Part shown: piece after piece, positions 1 to 4,660 of the stretch | How the letters are laid out: every line of letters starts with the position of its first letter | Position numbering within the stretch: the first letter of the stretch is position 1 | Assembly (NCBI GenBank): GCA_013002265.1 | Contig: JABDKK010000101.1 | Location: 1-5,557, forward strand | DNA length: 5,557 nt | Direction: 5' to 3' | From: Candidatus Nitrosopumilus sp. | GTDB taxonomy: Archaea; Thermoproteota; Nitrososphaeria; Nitrososphaerales; Nitrosopumilaceae | The notes under the pieces: model-generated | What the model saw: the letters and a program-made list of their open reading frames with translations, nothing else | The model's database searches: none | What the model was told of the DNA's origin: nothing | Translations under genes and position numbers: made by a program

Positions 1-1010
1 ACTTCTTCTAACTGATAAAAGAAATCATCCATGTTCATTTTTCCACTGGATATTCTTTTCATTCTTACATCATCGCCCTCATCTTCTAATCGTTTTGCTA
101 AATCTAAAACGGCTTGAATATCACCCATGCCAAGTAATCTTCCAACAAATCGTGTTGGAGAGAATTTTTCTAAATCATCTATTCTCTCTCCAGTTCCTAT
201 GTACATGATTTGGGCACCAGTTGCTGCAGATGCTGCAAGAGCACCACCACCTTTTGCAGAACTATCCAATTTAGTAATAATCACTCCACCCACAGGAATT
301 GTTTTATGAAATGCTTCTGCTTGATTGAAACATTGCTGACCAATTGTACCATCAATTACAAGTAATGCTAGATCTGGATCTGCAACTTTGTTAATTCTAT
401 CCATTTCTTCTAAAAGATCTTGTTCTTCTTTATGACGACCAGCGGTATCAATTAGAATAACATCTAATGGTTGCCCTGCAAAATGTTTTAATCCATTTTT
501 TACAATGTTTGGGGAATCTTTGTTGTTTTCTTCTCCATACACTTCAACATTTGATTTTTCACACATTGTTCTGAGTTGAACTAGTGCCCCTGGTCGATAC
601 GTATCAGCACCTACTACACCAACTTTGTAACCTTGGCGAGATAAAAATTTGGCAAGTTTTGATGCGACTGTGGTTTTACCACTACCCTGAATTCCTAATA
701 AAATAATTTTATTTTGTTTGCCAGGTTTAAAATCAAATTCAGATTCATTTCCAAGTAATTTTGATAGTTCATCATAGAGTATTTTTACAATATGGTCTTT
801 TCTTGACAAGCCAGGCGGAGGAGTCTCATTTAGAGCACGTTCTTCAAGTTGCTTTGTAATTTCTAAAACTAGGCGTACATTAACATCTGATTGTAATAAT
901 GCCCTTTGAACGTCTTTGGATAGTTCCTTGATGAGTTCCTCGTCAATCCCAGAAGATTTTACAATTTTTTTAATTGCATCGCTCAGACTACTCTTTAGAC
1001 CATCAAGCAT
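1..1010 (-). CDS. srp54: Signal recognition particle GTPase SRP54 (3' end outside window)
   Basis: SRP54 binds SRP RNA and signal peptides at the ribosome and delivers nascent membrane and secreted proteins to the receptor FtsY. 336 codons are visible from ATG at 1010. The order is N domain (about 1-90), then G domain: P-loop GIQGSGKT (106-113), DTAGR (188-192), TKLD (246-249) and GTGERIDDL (272-280), then the closing helix with FVGRLLGMGD (288-297). The frame is still open at base 1, near the start of the methionine-rich M domain (SSGKMNMDDF, 321-330). The family usually has about 440-450 residues, so roughly the last 100-110 (most of the M domain) lie beyond the window. The start overlaps the end of the upstream diphthamide gene by 8 nt (ATGCTTGA), which suggests one operon and translational coupling. 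The RLLGMGD and TKLDSSAKGGG contexts separate it from FtsY, which also has these GTPase motifs. Confidence 0.96.
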   Translation of the reverse strand, partial: MLDGLKSSLSDAIKKIVKSSGIDEELIKELSKDVQRALLQSDVNVRLVLEITKQLEERALNETPPPGLSRKDHIVKILYDELSKLLGNESEFDFKPGKQNKIILLGIQGSGKTTVASKLAKFLSRQGYKVGVVGADTYRPGALVQLRTMCEKSNVEVYGEENNKDSPNIVKNGLKHFAGQPLDVILIDTAGRHKEEQDLLEEMDRINKVADPDLALLVIDGTIGQQCFNQAEAFHKTIPVGGVIITKLDSSAKGGGALAASAATGAQIMYIGTGERIDDLEKFSPTRFVGRLLGMGDIQAVLDLAKRLEDEGDDVRMKRISSGKMNMDDFFYQLEE

Positions 1011-1692
1011 GGTAATTCAATTCTGCATCCACTATTTCAAACCTTCCTCGATAGCCATCCCAACTTTTTTTAGATTGATTAATTTTTATAGAATTTTCAA
1101 AGATAGGACAGTTAGTTACAAAGGTTTCAGCCTCACCACCTTCAAAATTTAAATTAAAACCAAATTTTTCAGATAAAGTTTTCAATAAAAGTAGATCCGA
1201 TTTTGTAATAGTTTTTCCCAACCATGAATCATCTAATCCATCTGAGGATACTGTAGTCATTATAAAATTAAACTTTGAATTAATTAATTGATTCATGTAT
1301 TTTTCTGGTTCTAAATCCCACAAAGGGGCCATAACAATCAAATTTAGTTTTGAGCAAACATTTTCAAATTTATCTTTTTGAAATTTACTTTTAATTCCAC
1401 CATGAACCAATCCCTCTATCTGGAATTGATCCTTTGCCTTTTGTAATAGATTTTCAATCAGAGTTAATTCAGTTTCAGTGGCATCAGAATCAGATGTACG
1501 GGTTAATTGCGGAATATGCATTGTTTCAGATTGTAATTTAGTCCATTTCATGTTTGGGTGATGTAGCAAATGACTTTCATCAGATTTAGGGAATACACTC
1601 AACAGACATCTTACATCATGTCCTTGTTTTTTAGCAAGATAAATTGCATATGTGCTGTCTTTTCCTCCCGAAAAAAGAGAAGCTAATTTCAT
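1003..1692 (-). CDS. dph6: Diphthine-ammonia ligase-like ATP pyrophosphatase (Dph6 family)
   Basis: This is a 229-residue N-type ATP pyrophosphatase of the diphthamide synthase family. By family knowledge it performs the last step of diphthamide formation, the ATP-dependent amidation of diphthine on a histidine of elongation factor 2. The PP-loop SGGKDS is at residues 8-13 of an N-terminal alpha/beta fold. Family motifs follow: VHGGIKSKFQ (97-106), PLWD (123-126), GLDDSWLG (152-159) and the signature EGGEAETFV (184-192). Length and motif order match stand-alone archaeal members. ATG at 1692 lies about 30 nt from a TATA-like element (1719-1726) with no Shine-Dalgarno site, so the leader should be very short. 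The stop codon lies inside the first codons of SRP54, so the two are probably co-transcribed. The fold is certain. The exact substrate is inferred from the family. Confidence 0.9.
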   Translation of the reverse strand: MKLASLFSGGKDSTYAIYLAKKQGHDVRCLLSVFPKSDESHLLHHPNMKWTKLQSETMHIPQLTRTSDSDATETELTLIENLLQKAKDQFQIEGLVHGGIKSKFQKDKFENVCSKLNLIVMAPLWDLEPEKYMNQLINSKFNFIMTTVSSDGLDDSWLGKTITKSDLLLLKTLSEKFGFNLNFEGGEAETFVTNCPIFENSIKINQSKKSWDGYRGRFEIVDAELNYHA

Positions 1693-1718
1693 AATCTAAA
1701 AAAGATTCAATTTGCTAA

Positions 1719-1726
1719 ATTTTTAA
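1719..1726 (-). promoter_or_regulatory. Putative TATA box for the dph6-srp54 operon
   Basis: TTAAAAAT on the minus strand is centred about 30 nt ahead of the ATG at 1692. It lies in an A/T-rich block just past the 3' end of the guide sRNA. Spacing fits an archaeal promoter giving a 5' leader of only a few nucleotides. Base composition makes chance matches common. Confidence 0.4.
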
Positions 1727-1739
1727 GTTTAATGAAATA

Positions 1740-1805
1740 GGACGCTTCAATACTCATAATCGTCATCATAAAATCAGACGGCTTTTCCGATAATCATTAG
1801 CATCC
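1740..1805 (-). ncRNA. Box C/D guide sRNA (predicted 2'-O-methylation guide)
   Basis: This 66-nt element on the minus strand has all parts of an archaeal dual-guide C/D sRNA. Read 5'->3': terminal stem GGATGCT (1805-1799), C box ATGATTA (1797-1791, one base off RUGAUGA), 13-nt guide (1790-1778), D' box CTGA (1777-1774), 4-nt spacer TTTT (1773-1770), perfect C' box ATGATGA (1769-1763), 12-nt guide (1762-1751), D box TTGA (1750-1747), stem strand AGCGTCC (1746-1740). The two stem strands form 7 bp with one G-U. A 3-nt bulge (AAT) then precedes the GA/GA tandem of the C and D boxes, which is exact kink-turn geometry. Such RNAs bind L7Ae, Nop5 and fibrillarin. The D guide matches the anticodon loop of a CAU tRNA with the target nucleotide at C34. 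The RNA begins one base after the aIF5A stop codon, so it is either cut from that mRNA's 3' UTR or made from its own promoter. The weakest points are the C box (G to T) and D box (C to T) substitutions. Confidence 0.85.
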
Positions 1806-2219
1806 TTAATCGCTTTTAATGCGCATTATTTTAGTTCTATCCATTACAACCCAGTATTCTACATTTTGACCATTTTCTAATTTACCTTTGACTTCATCAT
1901 CAATCAAAGATATATCTACAGTCTCAAATGTTTCAGAATCCATTACTTGAATGGTATCACCATTAATTGAGATAATTTGACCAACTTTTTTGTTAATCAT
2001 TGGAATGTGAATTTGCATGCTGACTGGTCCCACATGAGGTCTTTTTTGACCATCAAAAATTCCTTGACCTACAATTCTTGCTTTTGCTGCACCGTGCTTA
2101 CCTGGTTTTGATGTATCATATTCTACAATTTTACATGGCTCACCACTAGGTTGATCTGAGTGTGGCAAGAGAATGTATGAGCCGATTTTCAAAGAACCAA
2201 GATCAGAAGGTTTACTCAT
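1806..2219 (-). CDS. eif5A: Translation initiation factor 5A (aIF5A, hypusine-containing)
   Basis: The protein has 137 residues, the usual length for archaeal IF5A. It is the homologue of eukaryotic eIF5A and bacterial EF-P, binds at the ribosomal E site and rescues stalling at difficult peptide bonds. The N-terminal SH3-like domain (about 1-70) carries the modification loop SKPGKHGAAKARI (37-49). Lys41 in PGKHG is the expected site of (deoxy)hypusine formation. The C-terminal OB-fold domain covers about 71-137. Proline replaces the threonine of the eukaryotic TGKHG loop, which is ordinary for archaea. ATG at 2219 has a TATA-like element about 25 nt upstream (2240-2247) and no room for a Shine-Dalgarno site, so the mRNA is probably leaderless. 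The upstream gene ends 33 nt earlier, leaving space for this separate promoter. The guide sRNA begins right after the stop codon. Confidence 0.96.
   Translation of the reverse strand: MSKPSDLGSLKIGSYILLPHSDQPSGEPCKIVEYDTSKPGKHGAAKARIVGQGIFDGQKRPHVGPVSMQIHIPMINKKVGQIISINGDTIQVMDSETFETVDISLIDDEVKGKLENGQNVEYWVVMDRTKIMRIKSD
1826..1833 (-). promoter_or_regulatory. Possible internal TATA box for the guide sRNA, inside aIF5A
   Basis: TAAAATAA on the minus strand lies within the last codons of aIF5A (around Thr-Lys-Ile-Met). It is centred about 24-25 nt ahead of the predicted sRNA 5' end at 1805, which is the expected archaeal TATA-to-start distance. It could let the sRNA be transcribed independently of aIF5A. 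It may also be a chance result of AT-rich codons. Confidence 0.33.
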
Positions 2220-2239
2220 GAAAAACAGTTTTTGGTCGA

Positions 2240-2247
2240 ATATTTAA
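2240..2247 (-). promoter_or_regulatory. Putative TATA box of aIF5A (leaderless start)
   Basis: TTAAATAT on the minus strand is centred about 25 nt from the A of the ATG at 2219, so transcription should start at or next to the start codon. It sits in the 33-nt gap after the preceding gene. Confidence 0.6.
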
Positions 2248-2252
2248 CTTTT

Positions 2253-2864
2253 CTACTTTAGTTGATCAAGAATTGAGAGACTCATTAAATTGGTCATCAC
2301 CATTCCTTTTCGATTAATTTCTCGTCTAGTTTGATCACAGTATTTCTTTACGCTTTGATGACTCTTCTCACTTGCAACTTCAATCACCACTATATTTTCT
2401 GAATATGGAAATGTAAATTTTGAAGTGTTTAGACAAAATGTATTCATATTTCCTAATCCAGCTATCTCAATTTTCTCTCTTTTTAATAATAAACTTGCAA
2501 TTTCTTCTAAATCATCACCTTCATCACCATACTCCAAATAATAAACTGAGACAAAATTTGTCTCACCTTCAACTTCTCTTTGAAATAGATCATCTTTGAT
2601 GTTAAAGACAAATGAAGTTTTTTCTTGATTGTATTTTTTAAGATCTTTGGAAATTTGTTCACTATCTTTGAATTTGGCTAAAATGTAATGATTGGTGGAA
2701 TCAGAAAAGTAGGGTTTACTTTCTGAAGAAAAAGTACCTGTAACGAAATATAATTTTTCAATATTTTTGGAATTAATCCAAGATTCTTTTAGTTCAACAG
2801 ATTCATGATTGTGTAGATATGGTGCACAAACATATCCAGAATAAGACAGAGTTAGTTCTGACAC
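2253..2864 (-). CDS. Conserved-looking protein of unknown function, GTG start
   Basis: I do not recognise this 203-residue protein. It begins with GTG at 2864. The frame is open back only to a TAA near 2893, with no ATG or TTG between, and a TATA-like element (2889-2896) about 28 nt upstream supports GTG as a leaderless start. It looks soluble: no signal peptide and no membrane segment. Charged, alternating strand and helix segments appear in two halves. In the first, a strand near KLYFVTG (38-44) and a strand HYILAKF (59-65) are followed by a Lys-rich helix. In the second, a strand FVSVYYLEY (104-112) precedes an acidic loop GDEGDD (113-118), a helix EEIASLLLKRE (120-130) and a strand NIVVIEVAS (157-165), then a basic helix. 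A duplicated alpha/beta sandwich is possible but is only an impression. It has four cysteines (13, 144, 176 and no obvious cluster among the rest). It is transcribed toward aIF5A and divergently from tRNA-Tyr. Confidence 0.85.
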   Translation of the reverse strand: MSELTLSYSGYVCAPYLHNHESVELKESWINSKNIEKLYFVTGTFSSESKPYFSDSTNHYILAKFKDSEQISKDLKKYNQEKTSFVFNIKDDLFQREVEGETNFVSVYYLEYGDEGDDLEEIASLLLKREKIEIAGLGNMNTFCLNTSKFTFPYSENIVVIEVASEKSHQSVKKYCDQTRREINRKGMVMTNLMSLSILDQLK

Positions 2865-2888
2865 GACGATCTGAACTTTATTTTTGGG

Positions 2889-2896
2889 TATTTATG
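2889..2896 (-). promoter_or_regulatory. Putative TATA box of the 203-residue gene
   Basis: CATAAATA on the minus strand is centred about 28 nt from the GTG at 2864. This fits a leaderless or near-leaderless transcript and supports the GTG as the true start. Confidence 0.5.
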
Positions 2897-2943
2897 CTTT
2901 AGAGATCCAATCGATCTAAATAAAAAATCATCTACGATAGTTT

Positions 2944-2950
2944 TTTAATA
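2944..2950 (+). promoter_or_regulatory. Putative TATA box of tRNA-Tyr
   Basis: TTTAATA at the end of a T-rich run is centred about 26 nt ahead of the first base of mature tRNA-Tyr (2973), the usual archaeal spacing. Between this gene and the divergent 203-residue gene there is also a small AGATC/GATCT hairpin (2903-2917) with no assigned role. Confidence 0.5.
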
Positions 2951-2972
2951 GTAGAGAACTTCGTTTTCTTGT

Positions 2973-3099
2973 CCCGTGGTAGCTCAGCCTGGTAGAGCTT
3001 CCGGCTGTAGTTGTTGGCTTTAGATGGCTGACCGAAAAACAGCATATCAGGCATACAGAAACCGGGTTGTCGGTGGTTCAATTCCGCCCCGCGGGACCA
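2973..3099 (+). tRNA. tRNA-Tyr (anticodon GTA), intron-containing
   Basis: Exons 2973-3010 and 3061-3099 fold into a complete tRNA. The acceptor stem is CCCGTGG/CCGCGGG (2973-2979 with 3089-3095, one T-G). The D stem is GCTC/GAGC (2982-2985 with 2995-2998), with GG at 2991-2992 in the loop. The anticodon stem is TCCGG/CCGGG (3000-3004 with 3062-3066), and the anticodon GTA is at 3007-3009. The variable loop is TTGTC. The T arm is GGTGG/CCGCC around TTCAATT (3077-3083). The discriminator is A3096, and CCA is encoded at 3097-3099. First pair C1-G72 with A73 is the tyrosine identity set of Archaea and Eukarya, as opposed to the bacterial G1-C72. The 50-nt intron sits at the canonical 37/38 position. 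A T6 tract follows 4 nt after the gene. Confidence 0.97.
3011..3060 (+). other. Archaeal tRNA intron (50 nt) with bulge-helix-bulge splice sites
   Basis: The intron lies between positions 37 and 38 of tRNA-Tyr. Exon bases CTGT (3005-3008) pair with intron bases ACAG (3055-3058) to make the 4-bp central helix. The 3-nt bulges are A3009 G3010 | T3011 and A3059 A3060 | A3061, each cut after its second base by the tRNA splicing endonuclease. The outer helix is the anticodon stem itself. Inside the intron, GTTGGC (3013-3018) can pair with GCTGAC (3027-3032) in a 6-bp hairpin that includes two G-U pairs. The BHB is perfect, so the boundaries are secure. Confidence 0.95.
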
Positions 3100-3103
3100 C
3101 ATA

Positions 3104-3109
3104 TTTTTT
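3104..3109 (+). terminator. T-tract terminator of tRNA-Tyr
   Basis: TTTTTT begins 4 nt after the encoded CCA. Archaeal RNA polymerase terminates at such U tracts without needing a hairpin. Confidence 0.6.
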
Positions 3110-3174
3110 AAAACAATATTAAAAATAATAAAAAGATAGACTAGTTTAAGAAAACAAAGATGAAATCTTAAATT

Positions 3175-3180
3175 AAAAAA
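3175..3180 (-). terminator. T-tract terminator of the cold-shock gene
   Basis: The A6 run on the plus strand gives TTTTTT on the minus strand, 8 nt after the stop codon at 3189, followed by more T-rich sequence. It faces the tRNA-Tyr terminator, so the two convergent units each have their own stop signal. Confidence 0.55.
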
Positions 3181-3188
3181 TTTGTTGC

Positions 3189-3383
3189 CTATGCTGATTT
3201 TTTGACTTTTTGGGCTGCTGGTCCTTTTTGACCTTCGCCTACTTCAAACTCGACTTTATCGCCTTCGTTAATGAATCCGTCAACATCTGATTTGTGAACA
3301 AACAGATCGTCTCCACCTTCTCTTTCAATAAAACCAAAGCCTTTGGTTCGGTTGAACCATTTTACAGTGCCTTGTTCTGACAT
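3189..3383 (-). CDS. csp: Cold-shock domain protein (CspA family)
   Basis: This 64-residue single-domain OB fold binds single-stranded RNA and DNA and acts as an RNA chaperone. It opens with the family hallmark GTVKWFN (5-11). RNP1 is KGFGFIER (14-21) and RNP2 is DLFVH (26-30). The C-terminal strand region VEFEVGEGQKGPAAQKV (44-60) completes the barrel, so it is full length and intact. ATG at 3383 is about 26 nt from TTAATATA (3406-3413), which implies a leaderless mRNA. It is monocistronic: its own promoter and T-tract terminator flank it, with aIF1A upstream on the same strand 67 nt away. CspA proteins are common in Bacteria and uncommon in Archaea, where marine thaumarchaea carry them, probably from an old transfer. 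Base composition looks like its neighbours, so any transfer is not recent. Confidence 0.96.
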   Translation of the reverse strand: MSEQGTVKWFNRTKGFGFIEREGGDDLFVHKSDVDGFINEGDKVEFEVGEGQKGPAAQKVKKSA

Positions 3384-3405
3384 TACCCTAAAACAGAATA
3401 TTCAC

Positions 3406-3413
3406 TATATTAA
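3406..3413 (-). promoter_or_regulatory. Putative TATA box of the cold-shock gene (leaderless)
   Basis: TTAATATA on the minus strand is centred 26-27 nt from the ATG at 3383, exactly the archaeal TATA-to-start distance. Confidence 0.6.
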
Positions 3414-3422
3414 CTAAAGCAT

Positions 3423-3437
3423 CAAAACAAAATAAAG
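3423..3437 (-). terminator. T-rich terminator region of aIF1A
   Basis: Several T tracts (TTTATTTTGTTTT on the minus strand) lie 14-28 nt past the aIF1A stop at 3451, ahead of the cold-shock promoter. They fit an archaeal U-tract terminator but are not distinctive in AT-rich DNA. Confidence 0.35.
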
Positions 3438-3450
3438 TTACACGTGAAAA

Positions 3451-3786
3451 TTAAAAATCTTTTGCAATGTGCTTGTTATCTTTAAGCCATTCAACTTGCG
3501 GGATTGTAAATCTCCAAACAATATCACCACGTTCATCCTCTTTGAAATCCCAAGGAGCAATAATTACAATATCATTATCTCTAATCCATACTCTTCTCTT
3601 CAGTTTACCTCGGATTCTTCCCCGACGAGTGATATTATCATCACATTTTATCATTACATTTTCTCCCCCCATCATTTTTAAAACACGTCCAAAGAGTTCA
3701 CCCTCTTCAGGCAATCGAATTTCTTTTAGTGCACTCTCATTTTTTACTTGGCGCTTACCCATATCACGTATTTCCATAATCAGCAT
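3451..3786 (-). CDS. eif1A: Translation initiation factor 1A (aIF1A)
   Basis: The protein has 111 residues and is the homologue of eIF1A and bacterial IF1. It binds the A site of the small subunit and helps start-codon selection with aIF1 and aIF2. The OB fold covers about 28-98. It shows GRVLKMMGGENVMIKC (33-48), the basic segment RIRGKLKRRVWI (57-68), the family signature DNDIVIIAPWDF (70-81) and the C-terminal helix region VEWLKD (98-103). Three in-frame ATGs could start it: 3786 (M1), 3777 (M4) and 3762 (M9, giving MGKRQVK, which looks most like other archaeal N termini). None has a clear Shine-Dalgarno site. The promoter element at 3816-3821 suits 3786 best as a near-leaderless start, so I keep it with moderate certainty. 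Divergent to the YkgJ-type gene. Confidence 0.95.
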   Translation of the reverse strand: MLIMEIRDMGKRQVKNESALKEIRLPEEGELFGRVLKMMGGENVMIKCDDNITRRGRIRGKLKRRVWIRDNDIVIIAPWDFKEDERGDIVWRFTIPQVEWLKDNKHIAKDF

Positions 3787-3815
3787 ATAACTGGTATGGT
3801 CATCAAAAGAGGGAA

Positions 3816-3821
3816 ATTAAT
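3816..3821. promoter_or_regulatory. Palindromic ATTAAT, possible shared divergent promoter element
   Basis: The 65-nt gap between the divergent aIF1A and YkgJ-type genes holds ATTAAT at its centre, about 32-33 nt from the ATG on either side (3786 minus, 3852 plus). Because it is self-complementary it could serve as a TATA-like site for both directions, with leaders of roughly 5-8 nt. Two overlapping elements, or only one active direction, are equally possible. Confidence 0.4.
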
Positions 3822-3851
3822 ACAGATAAGCACAAGAGATTTTTATCAAGC

Positions 3852-4436
3852 ATGATAAAAAAATGCATGGAATTTAGATGCATTGATGAGTGCTCTCAAT
3901 GCTGCATTGAAAGAGAGTATTATCCAAGTAAAAAATTTGGCAAAATAGGAGTGTTGGTTCTTCCAGAAGAAAAAGAAAGAATCGAGAATCTTGCAATTAA
4001 AAATAATTTAGAAATAAAGATTTTGCCAAGAATAGGCGTTTCTGAAAACGAAAACAAATTTCTGATAAATATTTTAGCATATCAATTAATGGGCACTGAA
4101 AAAAACGGGAACACATGTCCATTTTTAGATACAGACAGCGGAGATAAATCACCCCATGGCGGATTCCCGTGCAAAATATACAATGAAAGGCCTTTCGCAT
4201 GTAAGGCATATCCTTTGATTGAATCAGAACCAATCACACTGGATCAAAAATGTAAATTTTGTAAAGAGCATGGGAGTGCAAATGGAAATCTAAATACTGA
4301 AACTGAGGCACTTTTAAAAATTAAAGAAAGAATGATTCCAAATGAACAGGTCATCTGGAGATATGCAACGAACGTTGGAGAGATAGAAGATCAAAAAATA
4401 TTGGAATCAGGGTGGATTTTAGAGGAATATAAATAG
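3852..4436 (+). CDS. YkgJ-family CxxCxxCC cysteine-cluster protein
   Basis: This 194-residue soluble protein belongs to the putative zinc- or iron-chelating CxxCxxCC family (YkgJ/UPF0153 type), whose biochemical role is unknown. The N-terminal cluster is C10, C14, C17, C18, preceded by Phe8. The family normally has C-x2-C-x2-C-C, whereas here the first gap is three residues (RCIDECSQCC). The second half has CPFL (89-92), the hallmark CKIYNERPFACKAYP (107-121), and a CKFC pair (134-137). In all eleven cysteines, ten of them in these groups, fit a metal or Fe-S site. ATG at 3852 is chosen because it suits the promoter spacing. The ATG at 3867 (M6) is an alternative that still keeps the whole motif. 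No membrane segment is visible. It is alone on its strand, divergent from aIF1A and convergent with the dehydrogenase, so context gives no function. Confidence 0.9.
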   Translation: MIKKCMEFRCIDECSQCCIEREYYPSKKFGKIGVLVLPEEKERIENLAIKNNLEIKILPRIGVSENENKFLINILAYQLMGTEKNGNTCPFLDTDSGDKSPHGGFPCKIYNERPFACKAYPLIESEPITLDQKCKFCKEHGSANGNLNTETEALLKIKERMIPNEQVIWRYATNVGEIEDQKILESGWILEEYK

Positions 4437-4458
4437 TAAATATGGGGACAAGTGTAAA

Positions 4459-4532
4459 TGAAGTCAAAAATTCAAAAGGCAGTTTGGTGCACACGGTAAA
4501 TCAGATTTAAGATTTGCAGAGTTTTGACTTTA
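4459..4532 (+). repeat. Inverted repeat, 11-bp arms, 52-nt loop
   Basis: TGAAGTCAAAA (4459-4469) pairs with TTTTGACTTTA (4522-4532), giving nine contiguous Watson-Crick pairs plus one G-U and a closing T-A. It begins 22 nt after the YkgJ-type stop codon. The loop can form minor hairpins (CAAA/TTTG; AAAT/ATTT). It may be an mRNA 3'-end structure or part of a small RNA. Confidence 0.5.
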
Positions 4533-4622
4533 GGGGATTTAAAAAATAAATCACATGCTTGTTTAATTTTATTTTCACGGTTTTTCCTCATCTAATTTTA
4601 CATTTACTTACTAACACACAAT

Positions 4623-4660
4623 AAGTCAGACTTTGGAAATACTAATTTCTGTATTGACTT
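4623..4660 (+). repeat. Inverted repeat with AAGTC/GACTT and AATAC/GTATT
   Basis: AAGTC (4623-4627) can pair with GACTT (4656-4660), and AATAC (4638-4642) with GTATT (4651-4655). The right arm is contiguous, while the left arm has a 10-nt bulge. It reuses the AAGTCA/TGACTT core of the repeat at 4459-4532. Weak as a hairpin, and chance is possible. Confidence 0.3.

Noticed and set aside
916..1152. 78-codon plus-strand reading frame across the dph6-srp54 junction
   Set aside because: Both opposite genes have strong family motifs, and this frame has none.
3011..3060. tRNA-Tyr intron as a C/D guide RNA, as in the haloarchaeal tRNA-Trp intron
   Set aside because: A CTGA occurs at 3028-3031 but no RUGAUGA box is present at usable spacing.
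3467..3790. 107-codon plus-strand reading frame opposite aIF1A
   Set aside because: It is the antisense of a certain gene. Its Ser/Ile/Leu-rich composition reflects the complement of Lys/Arg/Asp codons.
3800..3806. C-box-like TTGATGA on the minus strand ahead of aIF1A
   Set aside because: The only following CTGA is 16 nt away inside the aIF1A start, there is no second box pair and no terminal stem, unlike the element at 1740-1805.
3997..4233. 78-codon minus-strand reading frame opposite the YkgJ-type gene
   Set aside because: Antisense to the gene carrying the cysteine motifs, with no promoter or homology signal.
4442..4510. 22-codon reading frame directly after the YkgJ-type gene
   Set aside because: Too short, with no ribosome site, promoter spacing or recognisable motif. 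It overlaps the left arm of the inverted repeat.
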